From Capnocytophaga canis (lineage in GTDB: Bacteria; Bacteroidota; Bacteroidia; Flavobacteriales; Flavobacteriaceae), in NCBI RefSeq assembly GCF_000827555.1, contig NZ_CDOI01000133.1:1-64000 (forward strand): DNA of 64,000 nt. The letters run 5' to 3'. The notes below the pieces were generated by a model that ran no database searches, was not told where the DNA came from, and saw only the letters and a program-made list of their open reading frames with translations. Shown here piece after piece: positions 24,829 to 35,555 of this stretch; within the stretch, counting starts at the first letter, position 1; each line of letters starts with the position of its first letter. A program made the position numbers and the translations under genes.

Positions 24829-26901
24829 TTATTTAAAATCAGCATCAGAAACGCCTTCATTTATCTTTACGCCAGAAGTCTTGAATTCAAAAGTCATTCC
24901 TGCAGATGAAACCGAAATTGCATATGGAACTTTTACTCCTTTCACTTCACGATAATCATCATAAATAACGATATTTTCAATTTTTTGACCTCCCATTTCA
25001 ACTGTGGTTTTCTCTCCTACTTTAAGTCCTGAAACTACATCATAGTACAAATTCTTTTTATCTGTCAAAGCGATAACATAGGCATCAGCTCCATTAAATG
25101 ATTCAATAGCAACTAATTTTATATTGTTATTTTTCAGCATATTAATTTCTGGGAAAACACCTGATTCCATTTGAGCTATTGCCACTTCGTCATCTGAAAC
25201 CGGTATTTTTTGTCCTTGAGCCTCGACCGAAACTGTTTTACCATTAACGATTTGCTTTGACAAGGTCATACCCATTCCTGTGATAAGTTGTAAAAATTTA
25301 TCAGTACCACTACGTTTGATTTCAAAATCAAGAGCAATTCCCTGCATCTCACCTTTCGCTTGGATAGCAATGGTTTTAACGCTTTGTGTCTTCCCTACAG
25401 ATTTTAGATAATTTTCCAATACCGTTTTAGCCGTCACACCTGCTGGAATCTCCTTAGTATATACAGCTTTAGCTGTTGGATTACCTAACTTATCGAAGTA
25501 GTACACAGGAATTGACTTCCCGTTGAAAGTAATAGCTTCTAATTTGTCTGCAACTTCACTTCCTTTACTTACTACTGTGAAACGTAAATTGTTGTTTTTG
25601 AAATATTTATTAGCTACTCGTTTAATATCTTCTTTGGTAACGGCATTAATATTTGCTACATAATTTTTGTAGAAATCAGCAGGTAGGTTTTGCGTTTTGA
25701 TGTTAATCGCGTATCGAGCTATAGTTTGTGGGTTTTCTGTTGCCATGATGAAGCTACCTAAATAGCTAGCTTTCGCTTGTGCAATAAGATCATCTGCAAC
25801 TTCTTCATTACGAATGCGTTGTATTTCTTTTAATATTTCAACAATAGCTTTGTCCAATACATCGTTTCCTACTTTAGTAGCACCTTCAAAATCTCCTCTT
25901 GTCCATTTATTGGCACCTACAGAAGTACTGGCTCCATAAGTAAATCCGTTTTTCTCACGCAAATTCATATTGATATAGCTTCCGAACCCTCCTCCTAAAA
26001 TGTAATTAGCAATCAATACAGGAAAATAATCCTTGTCAGATATTTTCAAATCTACTAAATTGTTAAAGCGTATTTCAGATTGCACTGCATTTGGCAGATC
26101 TACAAAATTGATTTGGGTAAATTCCACATCCGAAGGAGTAGTAATAGGTTTTGGAGTAGATTTTCCTGGTTTCCATTTTTTGAAATATTTTGTAACCAAG
26201 TTCTTAGCTTCTTTGACCTTGATATTTCCTGAAACCACAATGTAGGCATTTGTAGGAACAAAGTGTTCTTTGTAGAAGGCTTTTACATCATCTAAGGTAA
26301 TACTGTTGATACTTTCTTCGGTAGAAAACTCCCCATAAGGGTGATTTTTACCATAAACTAACGCTCCTTGTACACGTCCTACGATAGATTCAGCACTATT
26401 TTCGCCAAACTTAATTCCTTGGAGTAATTTCGCCTTTTCTTTTTCAAATTCTTCTTGCGTGAAGTTTGGATTCAGAGCTGCATCAGCCATTAACTCTAAC
26501 ACACGTGGAAAATATTTTGACAACGAAGATGCATATCCTCCACCTGCTGATAATGAAATATTTGCTGCCAAAAAGTCTACTTCTTCATTGAAAGCATCTT
26601 TCGAAATAGAAGTGGTTCCATTACCCAACAAAGATGAAGTAAGGTCTGCTATTCCCATTTTATTCCCCTCAAGCACAGGCGGTTGGTCAATACTCAGACT
26701 TATACTGACACGCGGTAATTTATTGTTTTCAACCACCAAAAGGGTCATTCCATTTGATAGTTTGTAAGTATATGGAGTTCCTAAATTAATGACAGGAGTT
26801 TTTCCCGAAGCGGGTATTTTGGATCTGTCAATTTGAGCTGTTGCCATTGTTATTATTGATGCAAATATTAACGTTATAACAAATTTTATATTCGATTTCA
26901 T
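24829..26901 (-). CDS. M16 family protein without the zinc motif (partner subunit)
   Basis: The 690-residue protein has a signal peptide (residues 1-22) and two M16 peptidase-like lobes. Where active subunits have HxxEH, this one reads IADLTSSLLGNG, so it should not hydrolyse peptides. The second lobe contains the usual VDLKISDKDYFPVLIANYILGGGFGSYINMNLREKNGFTYGA. Residues from about 500 add a lobe not found in the shorter M16 proteins, with alternating strands like an outer-membrane lipoprotein carrier. It lies 17 bases downstream of the catalytic gene and probably makes a heterodimer with it in the periplasm. Confidence 0.88.
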   Translation of the reverse strand: MKSNIKFVITLIFASIITMATAQIDRSKIPASGKTPVINLGTPYTYKLSNGMTLLVVENNKLPRVSISLSIDQPPVLEGNKMGIADLTSSLLGNGTTSISKDAFNEEVDFLAANISLSAGGGYASSLSKYFPRVLELMADAALNPNFTQEEFEKEKAKLLQGIKFGENSAESIVGRVQGALVYGKNHPYGEFSTEESINSITLDDVKAFYKEHFVPTNAYIVVSGNIKVKEAKNLVTKYFKKWKPGKSTPKPITTPSDVEFTQINFVDLPNAVQSEIRFNNLVDLKISDKDYFPVLIANYILGGGFGSYINMNLREKNGFTYGASTSVGANKWTRGDFEGATKVGNDVLDKAIVEILKEIQRIRNEEVADDLIAQAKASYLGSFIMATENPQTIARYAINIKTQNLPADFYKNYVANINAVTKEDIKRVANKYFKNNNLRFTVVSKGSEVADKLEAITFNGKSIPVYYFDKLGNPTAKAVYTKEIPAGVTAKTVLENYLKSVGKTQSVKTIAIQAKGEMQGIALDFEIKRSGTDKFLQLITGMGMTLSKQIVNGKTVSVEAQGQKIPVSDDEVAIAQMESGVFPEINMLKNNNIKLVAIESFNGADAYVIALTDKKNLYYDVVSGLKVGEKTTVEMGGQKIENIVIYDDYREVKGVKVPYAISVSSAGMTFEFKTSGVKINEGVSDADFK

Positions 26902-26918
26902 ACGTACTCTTTTTTCAA

Positions 26919-28244
26919 TTATTGTTTTGCATTTTCTGGTAAATAGTCAAGATCTAAACGCTGATTAGCACTTAGATATTTTTTAGCCACACGCTGAATA
27001 TCCTCACGAGTGATAGAACGATAAATATCTATTTGCTTATTAATCAGATTTGTATCTTTGTAGAAAGTGTAAAAATTCGCCAATGACAACGCAATTCCTT
27101 CCATGTTAGAATTGGTGCTCACAAAACGATTTTCAATCTGATTTTGTAGTTTTTCAAACTCACGTTGCGAGATAAGACCATTTTGTAATTTTTCAATTTC
27201 TTCATCCATTTCTTTTCCAACGGTTTCAAGAGAAATTCCAGCCATTGGCAAAGCCCCCATAATGTAGGTACCGTAATCCTCTTGTGAATCGGAAAAAGCT
27301 AATACTTGCAAAGCGCTTTTATTCTCATCTACCATCTTCTTGTAGAGACGAGAACTCTTTCCTCCTGTCAAAATAGAAGAAATAAGGTCTAAAACATACG
27401 CATCCTTTTCATTCATACCTGGCGTCCGATAAGCGTATATTTTTATTGGCAACTGAATATTAGGATCATAGTCTGTTACTTTAATTGTTTGATTAATAGG
27501 CTCTTCCTCAATTTTTGTGCGTACTATTTTATCACCTGTATTTGGAATAGAAGCAAAATAATCATGAATCCATTTTTTAGTTTGAGTTTTCTCAAAATCT
27601 CCCGCAACCACCAAAACAGCATTGTTTGGATTGTAAAATTTCTTTTTGAAGGCGATAAATTCTTCCAATTTTGCAGCATCTAAATGCTCAATTTGCCCGA
27701 TAACAGACTCTCCATACGGATGTTTTTTAAATAAATGTGGATTGATTCCCGTTCTATACATAATTTTTCCGTAAGGAGCATTATCCAAACGTTGTTTCTT
27801 CTCTTCCTTAACCACCGAATTTTGCGTACTCACCCCAATTTCATTTATTACGGGATGTAATAAACGCTCTGATTCCATCCAAAGTCCTAATTCTAAATTG
27901 TTTGAAGGGAATATTTCATAGTAATAGGTTTTATCCTGTGTGGTGAAAGCATTGTTTTTTCCACCGTGTGAGGAAACGATATCGAACCATTTTCCTCGCT
28001 CAATATTCTCTGTTCCTTCAAACAAAAGGTGTTCAAAAAAATGGGCGAACCCTGTACGAGAACGATCCTCATCTTTCGCTCCTACGTGATACATCACCCC
28101 CACAGCCACCACAGGTGCTGAATTATCCTGATGTAAAATGACGTGCAATCCATTGGGCAGGTCATATTCTTCAAAGGCAACTTGTTGTGCCATAGCAAAA
28201 CTTCCTGAAAGCATCATTGCTGTTACAAATAATTTGTTTTTCAT
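26919..28244 (-). CDS. M16 family zinc metalloprotease (catalytic subunit)
   Basis: The 441-residue protein begins with a signal peptide (to about residue 19) and carries the inverted zinc motif HFFEH (68-72) in GFAHFFEHLLFEG. The downstream glutamate region follows (DKTYYYEIFPSNNLELGLWMESERL). The second lobe has SILTGGKSSRLYKKMV. Enzymes of this group cleave short peptides in the periplasm. It is the first gene of a two-gene minus-strand operon with the inactive partner. The promoter should lie in the 340-base gap upstream, but no convincing -7 box was seen. Confidence 0.93.
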   Translation of the reverse strand: MKNKLFVTAMMLSGSFAMAQQVAFEEYDLPNGLHVILHQDNSAPVVAVGVMYHVGAKDEDRSRTGFAHFFEHLLFEGTENIERGKWFDIVSSHGGKNNAFTTQDKTYYYEIFPSNNLELGLWMESERLLHPVINEIGVSTQNSVVKEEKKQRLDNAPYGKIMYRTGINPHLFKKHPYGESVIGQIEHLDAAKLEEFIAFKKKFYNPNNAVLVVAGDFEKTQTKKWIHDYFASIPNTGDKIVRTKIEEEPINQTIKVTDYDPNIQLPIKIYAYRTPGMNEKDAYVLDLISSILTGGKSSRLYKKMVDENKSALQVLAFSDSQEDYGTYIMGALPMAGISLETVGKEMDEEIEKLQNGLISQREFEKLQNQIENRFVSTNSNMEGIALSLANFYTFYKDTNLINKQIDIYRSITREDIQRVAKKYLSANQRLDLDYLPENAKQ

Positions 28245-28586
28245 ATATGATAAAAGTAAAAATTTCTATGAATATTTAAGAATACGTGTTAAAAAATATA
28301 TTTACTAACAAATCTTTCCTGTTAGTATCAGAATATTTCATTTTGTTACAAAATAATTTGTAAAATGATTACTAGTATGGTTAAGACTTTAAATTTGTTG
28401 GTAATATATCTCCGTTTCAAGCCTTAAATTGATATTAAAATCAGATGTAAAGATTTGTATCTTAGTTTTTTATGCCTTAAATTTTAAGTATACGATATTT
28501 TTACATTATAAAATTCGATGGATTTGCTCCACAATCGTATCTAATTTGAGTATATTACAGCTCCTAAAAAACAGATAAACAAGAAT
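28245..28586. other. Intergenic region upstream of the M16 operon
   Basis: AT-rich, with no open frame, stem-loop or RNA gene that I recognise. It must contain the promoter of the M16 operon. Confidence 0.4.
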
Positions 28587-30386
28587 TTACAATGAATTTA
28601 TAATATATTTTGCTTTGTTGACTGTTTCTTTAGCAGGGATTTTCGGGATACCATATTCATCAAAGGTCTGTAAGACTTCTTCTATTTTTTCCAACGCCTG
28701 AATGTTTCCCGATTTCTTAAATTCTTCACGGAGAATACGAACTTTTTCATAATTTTGGATACCTTCAATCATTCGTTCCATACGAATAGAACTTCGACCT
28801 AAGGGATAAGTTAAATAGGTGTCGCCTGCCGCCCAACTTACAAAACGACTATCAAGAAGGGGTTCAATTGTCCAGCTATTCAATGCCCAGCGTAGGTATC
28901 CATCTAAGTTTTCTTTGGCTACAAACCAACCTAACCACTCACTTTCAGCAGGTTCACTGAACGTAAAAGTGTTTGGGTAAGGTTCAGTACAACATGTATA
29001 ATAAGTAGAAATTTTACCTTGCTCTCTACGCTTGTTTTTTACATCGTCGGAGAATTTTTTCCATAGAGCTACACAATAGTCATCCAAATCGGCTTCAATT
29101 TCCTCATGCCAATCACCAGCAAAAGATACTTTGAAATTAGGATCAGCTTGTTTAATAACTTTCAGGGTTTCTAACATCACTTTCATAGGACGCTCATCCA
29201 TAGAAATATACGTTTTTTCAAACCATCCCTTACCTTTTAAGTGTTTCGCAAAGGCGGTGAGCATAGCTCCCCAAACCTCGTTGTATTCAGGTTTTCCTGG
29301 TTGTGTTTCAATTTTTTGCACTTGGTTAGTAGCTTGATCAAAATACTGAAAAGACAACTTCCAAGGAACCATCGAATAGCAATTGATTTGTTTGGTTATT
29401 CCCATTTCGTGCATAAATTCGACCCATTTGTCGAACACCGCAAAATCAAAATGCCAAGAGCCATCTAGCTTTTTAAACCACGTAACCATGGAACCGAAAG
29501 CGTCGTAAGTTTGTCCTCCCCATGGCTTATGCATGATTGATGCAGTGATTGATTTTCCTCCCGCTTCCACATAGGGTTGCATCTCTATTCGCAATTTATC
29601 GAAATGCTCCTTACTCCACGGTCTTAGATTGTGATAACGAGATACTGCATACGGATTTTGCCACAAATCTAAATGAAAGTGCCAGTCTTTTGAGGCAGGT
29701 AAAACTCGGTCTAATACTTTTATTTCCAACGGAAGTTTTTGGAATACTTTTCCTTTATTTTTTACCGAAATAAATCCTTTGTAGCTTCCTGAGACTGCAT
29801 TTTGAGGCACTTGCACCTTTACCCAAATTCCTCGGGAGGTTTGTGCAGGGATGACCAATTTTTTAGCGTAGTGATCAATTGCATCTGCTACAAGAGTAGA
29901 ATCAAAGTTAATTGCGGTACGATAACCACAGCCTCCTTTGCCATCCTTATTGAGTTCGTCCGTCATCACATAACGAATAAAATCAGCTGAAATATGTTCT
30001 TTTTTAAGGTTATTTTTAAGTTTCGTATGCCTAAAATCACTGATGTCAACTGAAATTTCAGCATCTTTGTTGGCATTAACTACTACAATTTGTCCGGAAA
30101 TACGCTCTCCTTTCCAAGCGGTTAAAGTTTGAGCCAATTTTAAGTCCTTAGCTGGAGTTTCTTTTTTATAGCGGACATCCGTAGAACCCCAACCTGCAGT
30201 TGTTCCCTTGAAGTTTTTCCACTCCTGAGGGTTGGCTTTCACAGGATTTGGCAATTCTATAAAAGTTTTTTTCGGAAAAGGAACTTGTCCTGTAAGCTGT
30301 TTGGAGTGAGTAATACCTTGATTTTCTTGAGCTTTCATCGAAAGTATAAGAAATAACCACAGAAGAAAATAACATTTTTTCATCAC
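28587..30386 (-). CDS. Glycoside hydrolase family 123-like protein (DUF4091)
   Basis: The 599-residue secreted protein has a signal peptide ending near residue 20. Its N-terminal beta-sandwich (about 70-225) includes GERISGQIVVVNANKDAE and SRGIWVKVQVPQNAVSGSYKG. The C-terminal TIM barrel has the Asp-Glu pair D397-E398 in TYISMDERP, the place of the catalytic pair in GH123 enzymes, which use substrate-assisted catalysis by the N-acetyl group. GH123 members remove beta-linked N-acetylgalactosamine from glycans. The WxxG-rich closing region (LDGYLRWALNSWTIEPL) also fits. It is not directly next to a SusCD pair. DUF4091 proteins include some of unknown activity, so the substrate is inferred. Confidence 0.8.
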   Translation of the reverse strand: MMKKCYFLLWLFLILSMKAQENQGITHSKQLTGQVPFPKKTFIELPNPVKANPQEWKNFKGTTAGWGSTDVRYKKETPAKDLKLAQTLTAWKGERISGQIVVVNANKDAEISVDISDFRHTKLKNNLKKEHISADFIRYVMTDELNKDGKGGCGYRTAINFDSTLVADAIDHYAKKLVIPAQTSRGIWVKVQVPQNAVSGSYKGFISVKNKGKVFQKLPLEIKVLDRVLPASKDWHFHLDLWQNPYAVSRYHNLRPWSKEHFDKLRIEMQPYVEAGGKSITASIMHKPWGGQTYDAFGSMVTWFKKLDGSWHFDFAVFDKWVEFMHEMGITKQINCYSMVPWKLSFQYFDQATNQVQKIETQPGKPEYNEVWGAMLTAFAKHLKGKGWFEKTYISMDERPMKVMLETLKVIKQADPNFKVSFAGDWHEEIEADLDDYCVALWKKFSDDVKNKRREQGKISTYYTCCTEPYPNTFTFSEPAESEWLGWFVAKENLDGYLRWALNSWTIEPLLDSRFVSWAAGDTYLTYPLGRSSIRMERMIEGIQNYEKVRILREEFKKSGNIQALEKIEEVLQTFDEYGIPKIPAKETVNKAKYIINSL

Positions 30387-30465
30387 CTTAAATAGTATGT
30401 TTAGATGTCCACAAAGATATAATTTTTCGCTGAATTTTCATAGTAATTTAAGGCTACTCAAAATA

Positions 30466-32769
30466 CTAAAAATCGATGTCTCCGAAGTCGTCTTTATCAT
30501 TTTCCAAAGCTTCCACTTTTTTACAATCCATCGGAATTTCAATATTTTGTGGTGCAGGGAACGGTGATTTAGACACATTCAAATCTTTGTCAGCATAGCA
30601 TTTTTTCATGTAATTTCCCCAAATAGGCAACGCCATAGTTGCTCCTTGCCCATAGGTAATTCCTTTGAAGTGGACGGCTCGGTCTTCACCTCCAACCCAA
30701 ACACCCGTGACCAAATTTGGTACCATGCCCATAAACCAACCATCACTGTTGTTTTGCGTAGTTCCTGTTTTCCCTGCTATTGGATTGGTAAAAGCATACG
30801 GATAGCCCGTAATTACGTTTTTATACATACTGTTATAAGAATCCGCTCCTTTGGTTCTCAATCTGGCACCTGAACCATACTGTGTAACTCCTTCCATAAG
30901 GTTAACAACAGCTCTGGCTACTTCGGCACTCACCACATCGCGTGTTTGAGGCGTATTTTCAAAAAGTACGGTTCCGTTTTTATCCTCAATACGCGTTACC
31001 AATGTGGGTTTCACATATACTCCTTCATTTGCAAAAGTTCCATAAGCTCCAACCATTTCATAAACCGTAATATCTGCTGTCCCTAATGCGATGGACGGCA
31101 TCTCAGGAATTTCTGCTGAAATTCCCAATTCACGAGCCAAATTAATCACAGGAACTGGTCCAACTTTATCCATCAAGTTCACCGTAATGGAGTTAATTGA
31201 GTTTGCTAAGGCATACTTCAAAGTCATCATGTCACCTGAAAATTTTCCGTTAGAGTTTCGTGGGCACCAAGCAGTCAAGTTTTGATATTTCCCTGCTTCA
31301 ATACATGTCTGAATATCAGGAAGTTCATGACAAGGTGAATAGTGTAACTGGTCAATGGCGGTTGCGTACACAAAGGGCTTGAAAGTAGATCCTGTTTGTC
31401 GAGCACCTTGAATCACTTGGTCGTATTGAAAATGTTTATAATTGATTCCTCCTACCCATGCTTTGATATGTCCAGTTTGAGGCTCCATTGACATCATTCC
31501 CGTTCGCAAAAAAGCTTTATAATACAAAATAGAATCTAAAGGTGTCATAATCGTATCTCGTTCACCTTGCCATGAGAAAACACGCATTTCGGTTTTTTCT
31601 TTGAACGATTGCTCTATTTCTTTTTCGGAATAGCCCAAAGATTTCATCTTTCTCCAACGCTCCGATTGTTTCATAGCTCTATTAATCAAGGAATTAAATT
31701 CATCTTTTGACACTTCTACAAATGGAAAGGTTTTGTTTTTCTTTGGATTGTTTTCAGCATCGAATACTTTTTGCAGTCGTTGCATGTGCTCTTCTACCGC
31801 CAATTCAGCATAGGTCTGCATTTTTGAATCAATGGTGGTGTAAACTTTCAAACCGTCCAAATAAAGATTATGTTTCGTTCCATCAGGTTTGGGATTTTGG
31901 TCTATCCATGTTTTCATAAATGAGCGTAAATACTCACGAAAGTAAGTTGCTATTCCTTCATTATGACTTTCTGGAGTAAAGCGTAATTCCAAAGGCAATT
32001 TTTGCAATGAATCTTTTTCTTTCTGAGTGATATAATTATTTTTTGCCATTTGTGCCAAGACTACATTACGTCGGTTAGTAACCCCTACAGGATTTCGTAC
32101 AGGATTGTAGAGCGATGAATTTTTGAACATTCCTACCAATACAGCACTCTCCTCTAAACTCAGATCCATAGGTTCTTTATCAAAGAAAATACGTGCTGCC
32201 GAACGTATTCCATCTGCTTGATATCCAAAGTCATATATATTAAAATACATTGTAAGAATCTCTTCCTTGGTATATTGTGTTTCCAAGCGAGTAGAAATTA
32301 TCCACTCTTTGATTTTTTGGGTATATCGCTCCAAACCACGAGCCTTCGTACCGTGAAATAACTGTTTTGCAAGTTGTTGCGTGATTGTTGACGCTCCTCC
32401 TTTACTTCCGAGATAAGCAAAGGCACGAAGAGTTCCTCGCACATCAATTCCTGAATGGTCATAAAAACGCTCGTCTTCCGTAGCTATCAGAGCATCAACC
32501 AAATGTTTTGGCAAATCCTTATATCTTACAGGAGTTCGATTGTCATCCAAATAGAATTTTCCTAATGTTTTTCCGTCAGCGGTAACAATCTCTGTTGCCA
32601 AGTTTGTTTCTGGATTTTCCAATCGCTTGAAATCAGGCATCTCTCCTAAAAAACCCCATGAGCCAAAAGCAAAAAGTAGACACACAAACCCAATGCCTCC
32701 GAAAAATACCAACCAAAACAGTTTAACTAACTTGTTTTTACTTCCTTCTTTCGTTGTATTCTTTTTCAT
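30466..32769 (-). CDS. mrcA: Penicillin-binding protein 1A, bifunctional
   Basis: The 767-residue class A PBP polymerises and cross-links peptidoglycan at the outer face of the inner membrane. It has a short cytoplasmic tail and a membrane anchor at about 15-40. The GT51 glycosyltransferase domain carries catalytic E98 in TEDERFYDHSGID, GGASTITQQLAKQLF and RKxxE-like KIKEWIIST. The transpeptidase has the active Ser in TGSTFKPF (about residue 457), SINS and KTGTTQN. The end is rich in Asp. It sits 111 bases downstream of gldH on the same strand. The length and order of motifs are normal. Confidence 0.95.
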   Translation of the reverse strand: MKKNTTKEGSKNKLVKLFWLVFFGGIGFVCLLFAFGSWGFLGEMPDFKRLENPETNLATEIVTADGKTLGKFYLDDNRTPVRYKDLPKHLVDALIATEDERFYDHSGIDVRGTLRAFAYLGSKGGASTITQQLAKQLFHGTKARGLERYTQKIKEWIISTRLETQYTKEEILTMYFNIYDFGYQADGIRSAARIFFDKEPMDLSLEESAVLVGMFKNSSLYNPVRNPVGVTNRRNVVLAQMAKNNYITQKEKDSLQKLPLELRFTPESHNEGIATYFREYLRSFMKTWIDQNPKPDGTKHNLYLDGLKVYTTIDSKMQTYAELAVEEHMQRLQKVFDAENNPKKNKTFPFVEVSKDEFNSLINRAMKQSERWRKMKSLGYSEKEIEQSFKEKTEMRVFSWQGERDTIMTPLDSILYYKAFLRTGMMSMEPQTGHIKAWVGGINYKHFQYDQVIQGARQTGSTFKPFVYATAIDQLHYSPCHELPDIQTCIEAGKYQNLTAWCPRNSNGKFSGDMMTLKYALANSINSITVNLMDKVGPVPVINLARELGISAEIPEMPSIALGTADITVYEMVGAYGTFANEGVYVKPTLVTRIEDKNGTVLFENTPQTRDVVSAEVARAVVNLMEGVTQYGSGARLRTKGADSYNSMYKNVITGYPYAFTNPIAGKTGTTQNNSDGWFMGMVPNLVTGVWVGGEDRAVHFKGITYGQGATMALPIWGNYMKKCYADKDLNVSKSPFPAPQNIEIPMDCKKVEALENDKDDFGDIDF

Positions 32770-32880
32770 TATGTATTTTTGTAATATCTTGATAATTATA
32801 TTTTTAAATAATAAATTCGAACATCAAATAAACTTTTTTCATTCCTTTTAAGCTAATGTCAAAATTTATCTAACAGTAGA

Positions 32881-33369
32881 TTATCTTTCCTGAATATTTT
32901 CTATTTGCAATCCGACTTCGGTAATACCATTGAGCTGTTCCAAACCGTCTGTTTCTCCTATTTTTCGCATGGCTTGTTCTACCTTTATAGTATATGTTCC
33001 ATTGGCTGAAAACACAAAGTTTTCTTTATACCACAACTTATTTTCCTTTACAGATGAATATCCATAACCTAACCATTTCCCTTCTGGGGTTGCCATTTCG
33101 TATTCCAAAGTGTCTATAATGAGCCTTCTGTCAGGCAATTCCATGTGAGTAATAAGAAATAAATTACTAAACTCATACTTTTCATTATTTCTCAGCATGA
33201 TGAATATGTTTTTTTTAGCAATAGAATCGGAGTGTTGAAATTGAAACGACACAGGCGATGCCTTTTGCCAACCTTCTCCATCTGAAAGTGAAACATATTC
33301 GCTATATTCGATGTTTGACTGACAGCTACTCCACATCAGGACGGCTAAAAATAGGGTTAAAAATCTCAT
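32881..33369 (-). CDS. gldH: Gliding motility lipoprotein GldH
   Basis: The 162-residue protein begins with a lipoprotein signal with lipobox MWSSC. The body matches GldH: YSEYVSLSDGEGW near the front, the central FLITHMELPDRRLIIDTLEYEMATPEGKWLG, and the final IKVEQAMRK with GITEVGLQIE. GldH is an outer-membrane-associated lipoprotein needed for gliding in flavobacteria. Its ATG overlaps the ricT stop by one base (TAATG), the arrangement often seen in this group, with PBP1A next. Together with the SprB-like protein it points to a gliding, T9SS-equipped organism. Confidence 0.92.
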   Translation of the reverse strand: MRFLTLFLAVLMWSSCQSNIEYSEYVSLSDGEGWQKASPVSFQFQHSDSIAKKNIFIMLRNNEKYEFSNLFLITHMELPDRRLIIDTLEYEMATPEGKWLGYGYSSVKENKLWYKENFVFSANGTYTIKVEQAMRKIGETDGLEQLNGITEVGLQIENIQER

Positions 33370-34826
33370 TATTTATTATTATCGGTGCTATTCTTATTAA
33401 AATGGTTCGATTTTCGTTTTGCATTTGGATTTTTTTCCTTCAAATGCTTTGGATTTTTTGAATTTTTCTGATTTGCGATATTATTCTTCTGTTTGTCCTT
33501 CTCGTTTTCAATAGGAATATTGTGTTTTTGAGATTGGGGCTGTGTCTTTTTAATTTTTACCTGTTGATTTGGTTTTCGCTGCTCATTTTTATGTTGAATA
33601 TTTGCATCTACCTGTTTTTCAGGAATCTCTACTTTACTTTCTGATTTTCCTGTTTCATTACCATTTTGGTTCCCTGCCTTGTTACTCTTGGAACGCTTGT
33701 CATTCTTCTTTTTCTTGCGTTTGGGTTTGTCGAATCGAGTGAGACTATCCTCCGTATTTTCCTTGATCATTGTCATTCCAATTCCAGAACCTATTCCATC
33801 TGCTTCGGCTGTGATGGCATAATCTTCTAATACGACATCTTTGTCACCTGCACCATTCTTGGCAATAATTTCTTTGACACTTTCTACCGACAATTTATGC
33901 CAATTTATAGGGTCTTCGTCATAAGAATACCACATCAAACGTTTGAAAATGTCTATTTTTTGACAACTTGCTTTCCCTTTTTCCGTATGTAATTTAGTTT
34001 CTGTACGAGGGAAATCCTGCAGAGCATCCACGTAGGAATCCAGCTCAAAATTGAGACAGCATTTCAACTTTCCACACTGTCCTGCTAATTTCTGTGGATT
34101 CAGTGAAAGTTGCTGATAACGAGCCGCTGAAGTGGTTACAGTTCTAAAATCAGTGAGCCATGTTGAGCAACACAGTTCACGCCCACATGAACCGATCCCT
34201 CCTAATCGAGCCGCTTCCTGACGGAAACCTATTTGTCGCATTTCAATGCGTACCGAAAAGGCTCGTGCCATATCCTTAATCAATTGACGGAAATCGACTC
34301 GACCTTCAGCTGTATAATAAAACGTAGCCTTAGAACCATCTCCTTGGAATTCTACATCTGAAATTTTCATTTCCAATCCTAAAGCAATCGCTAATTCTCG
34401 CGAGCGTTTTTGCACTTCAATCTCTTTATCCCGAGATTCTTGCCAAATATCAATATCTCGCTGATTTGCCTTTCGGTAGACTTTAGGAATTCCTTCTCCA
34501 TTCCAATCGATTTTTCGCTTTTTCATTTGCAAACGAACCAATTCACCTGTGAGGGTAACCACTCCTACGTCATGTCCTGAACTGGCTTCCGTAGCAACTA
34601 CATCACCTATTTGTAACGATAATTTCTCTGTATTTTTAAAGTATTCCTTACGGCTATTCTTAAAGCGGACTTCTACGCAGTCAAAAAAATCTTGTCCCCC
34701 TGGTAAGCGCACATTTGATAGCCAATCAAAGACAGCTAATTTTCCGCTATTGCAACCTCCAGAACTACATCCTCCACTGCATCCATCACCTTTTTTATTT
34801 TTTGTTGTGCAACTATTGCAACTCAT
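33369..34826 (-). CDS. ricT: RicT/YaaT-like PSP1 domain protein
   Basis: The 485-residue cytoplasmic protein has a Cys/Gly-rich start (residues 2-28, nine Cys). The PSP1 core (about 40-330) includes GDVVATEASSGHDVGVV, the RVDFRQLIKDMARAF block and the cysteine-containing LGGIGSCGRELCCSTWL and CGKLKCCLNFE motifs. In the Bacillus YaaT complex such cysteines bind an Fe-S cluster, with roles in RNA turnover; the role here is by homology. From about residue 375 it is a low-complexity Lys/Asn/Gln tail that is longer than in the family average and probably disordered. It is the first gene of the ricT-gldH-PBP1A run. Confidence 0.88.
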   Translation of the reverse strand: MSCNSCTTKNKKGDGCSGGCSSGGCNSGKLAVFDWLSNVRLPGGQDFFDCVEVRFKNSRKEYFKNTEKLSLQIGDVVATEASSGHDVGVVTLTGELVRLQMKKRKIDWNGEGIPKVYRKANQRDIDIWQESRDKEIEVQKRSRELAIALGLEMKISDVEFQGDGSKATFYYTAEGRVDFRQLIKDMARAFSVRIEMRQIGFRQEAARLGGIGSCGRELCCSTWLTDFRTVTTSAARYQQLSLNPQKLAGQCGKLKCCLNFELDSYVDALQDFPRTETKLHTEKGKASCQKIDIFKRLMWYSYDEDPINWHKLSVESVKEIIAKNGAGDKDVVLEDYAITAEADGIGSGIGMTMIKENTEDSLTRFDKPKRKKKKNDKRSKSNKAGNQNGNETGKSESKVEIPEKQVDANIQHKNEQRKPNQQVKIKKTQPQSQKHNIPIENEKDKQKNNIANQKNSKNPKHLKEKNPNAKRKSNHFNKNSTDNNK

Positions 34827-35250
34827 TCTTTGTTATTTATTATATTGAAAAACAAGGTTTTGAATAGATATTGTTAGAAAATAACCTTGTTCGATTAGTA
34901 TTTGTCTTTTAGTCATTTGCTATTTTATACGAATAGCTTCAATTTGCAAAAATACATTTTTTATTTTTACGTACTATAAAATATAACAGATTTTTTTCTA
35001 ACAGAATTTCTTTCCTAACATGAAGAAGACAAAATAAATACGGTTTAATTGATAATTACATCAACTTGTGAATTGTTAACAAAAAATAAAGTAAAGATTA
35101 TAGGTCTTCTGTTTGAAATATAAAACTCATAATATCAATAATTTATATCTTATAATTATGAGATAAACTATTCAGATTAGATTGTTTTTTTATTTTACAG
35201 AGAATATAACCAAGAAAAGAAATATCATTGCTGTAATTAAATAAGCATGT

Positions 35251-35364
35251 CACAAGGCTGTCGAAAAGGTTTGTTTTGGGCAAAATATTAAAAATAAAAT
35301 GTTTATTTTCAAGGTGTTAAGTTTTGTAAAATTACTAAAACTTGACTTTTCGGACAGCCTCGTG
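35251..35364. repeat. Long inverted repeat of the GGCTGTCCGAAAAG family
   Basis: Arms at 35251-35268 and 35346-35364 (CAC-AGGCTGTC-GAAAAG and its complement) enclose about 75 bases. The loop holds a second stem, AAGTTTTGTAA...TAAAACTT. It is not next to a gene end, so it is not an obvious terminator here, and looks more like a dispersed element. Confidence 0.5.
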
Positions 35365-35524
35365 TTCTTAAACATAAGTTAAATGACCAGGTGCTATAAT
35401 TTATAGGAGGTTATATACTTAATATTTGAATATTACTGTTGTATTTTTTCGAAGTATAATCAAATGAGGCTCTTTTATTTAGATTTTTATTTAAGAATAT
35501 ATTCACAAAAAAATAGAACTTTTT

Positions 35525-35555
35525 TTGTGTAAAAAGAAAAAAAGGTTTACCTTTA
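35525..35555 (+). promoter_or_regulatory. Promoter of susC
   Basis: TTG (35525-35527), about 20 bases, then TACCTTTA (35548-35555), close to the Bacteroidetes consensus, 31 bases before the ATG. Confidence 0.45.
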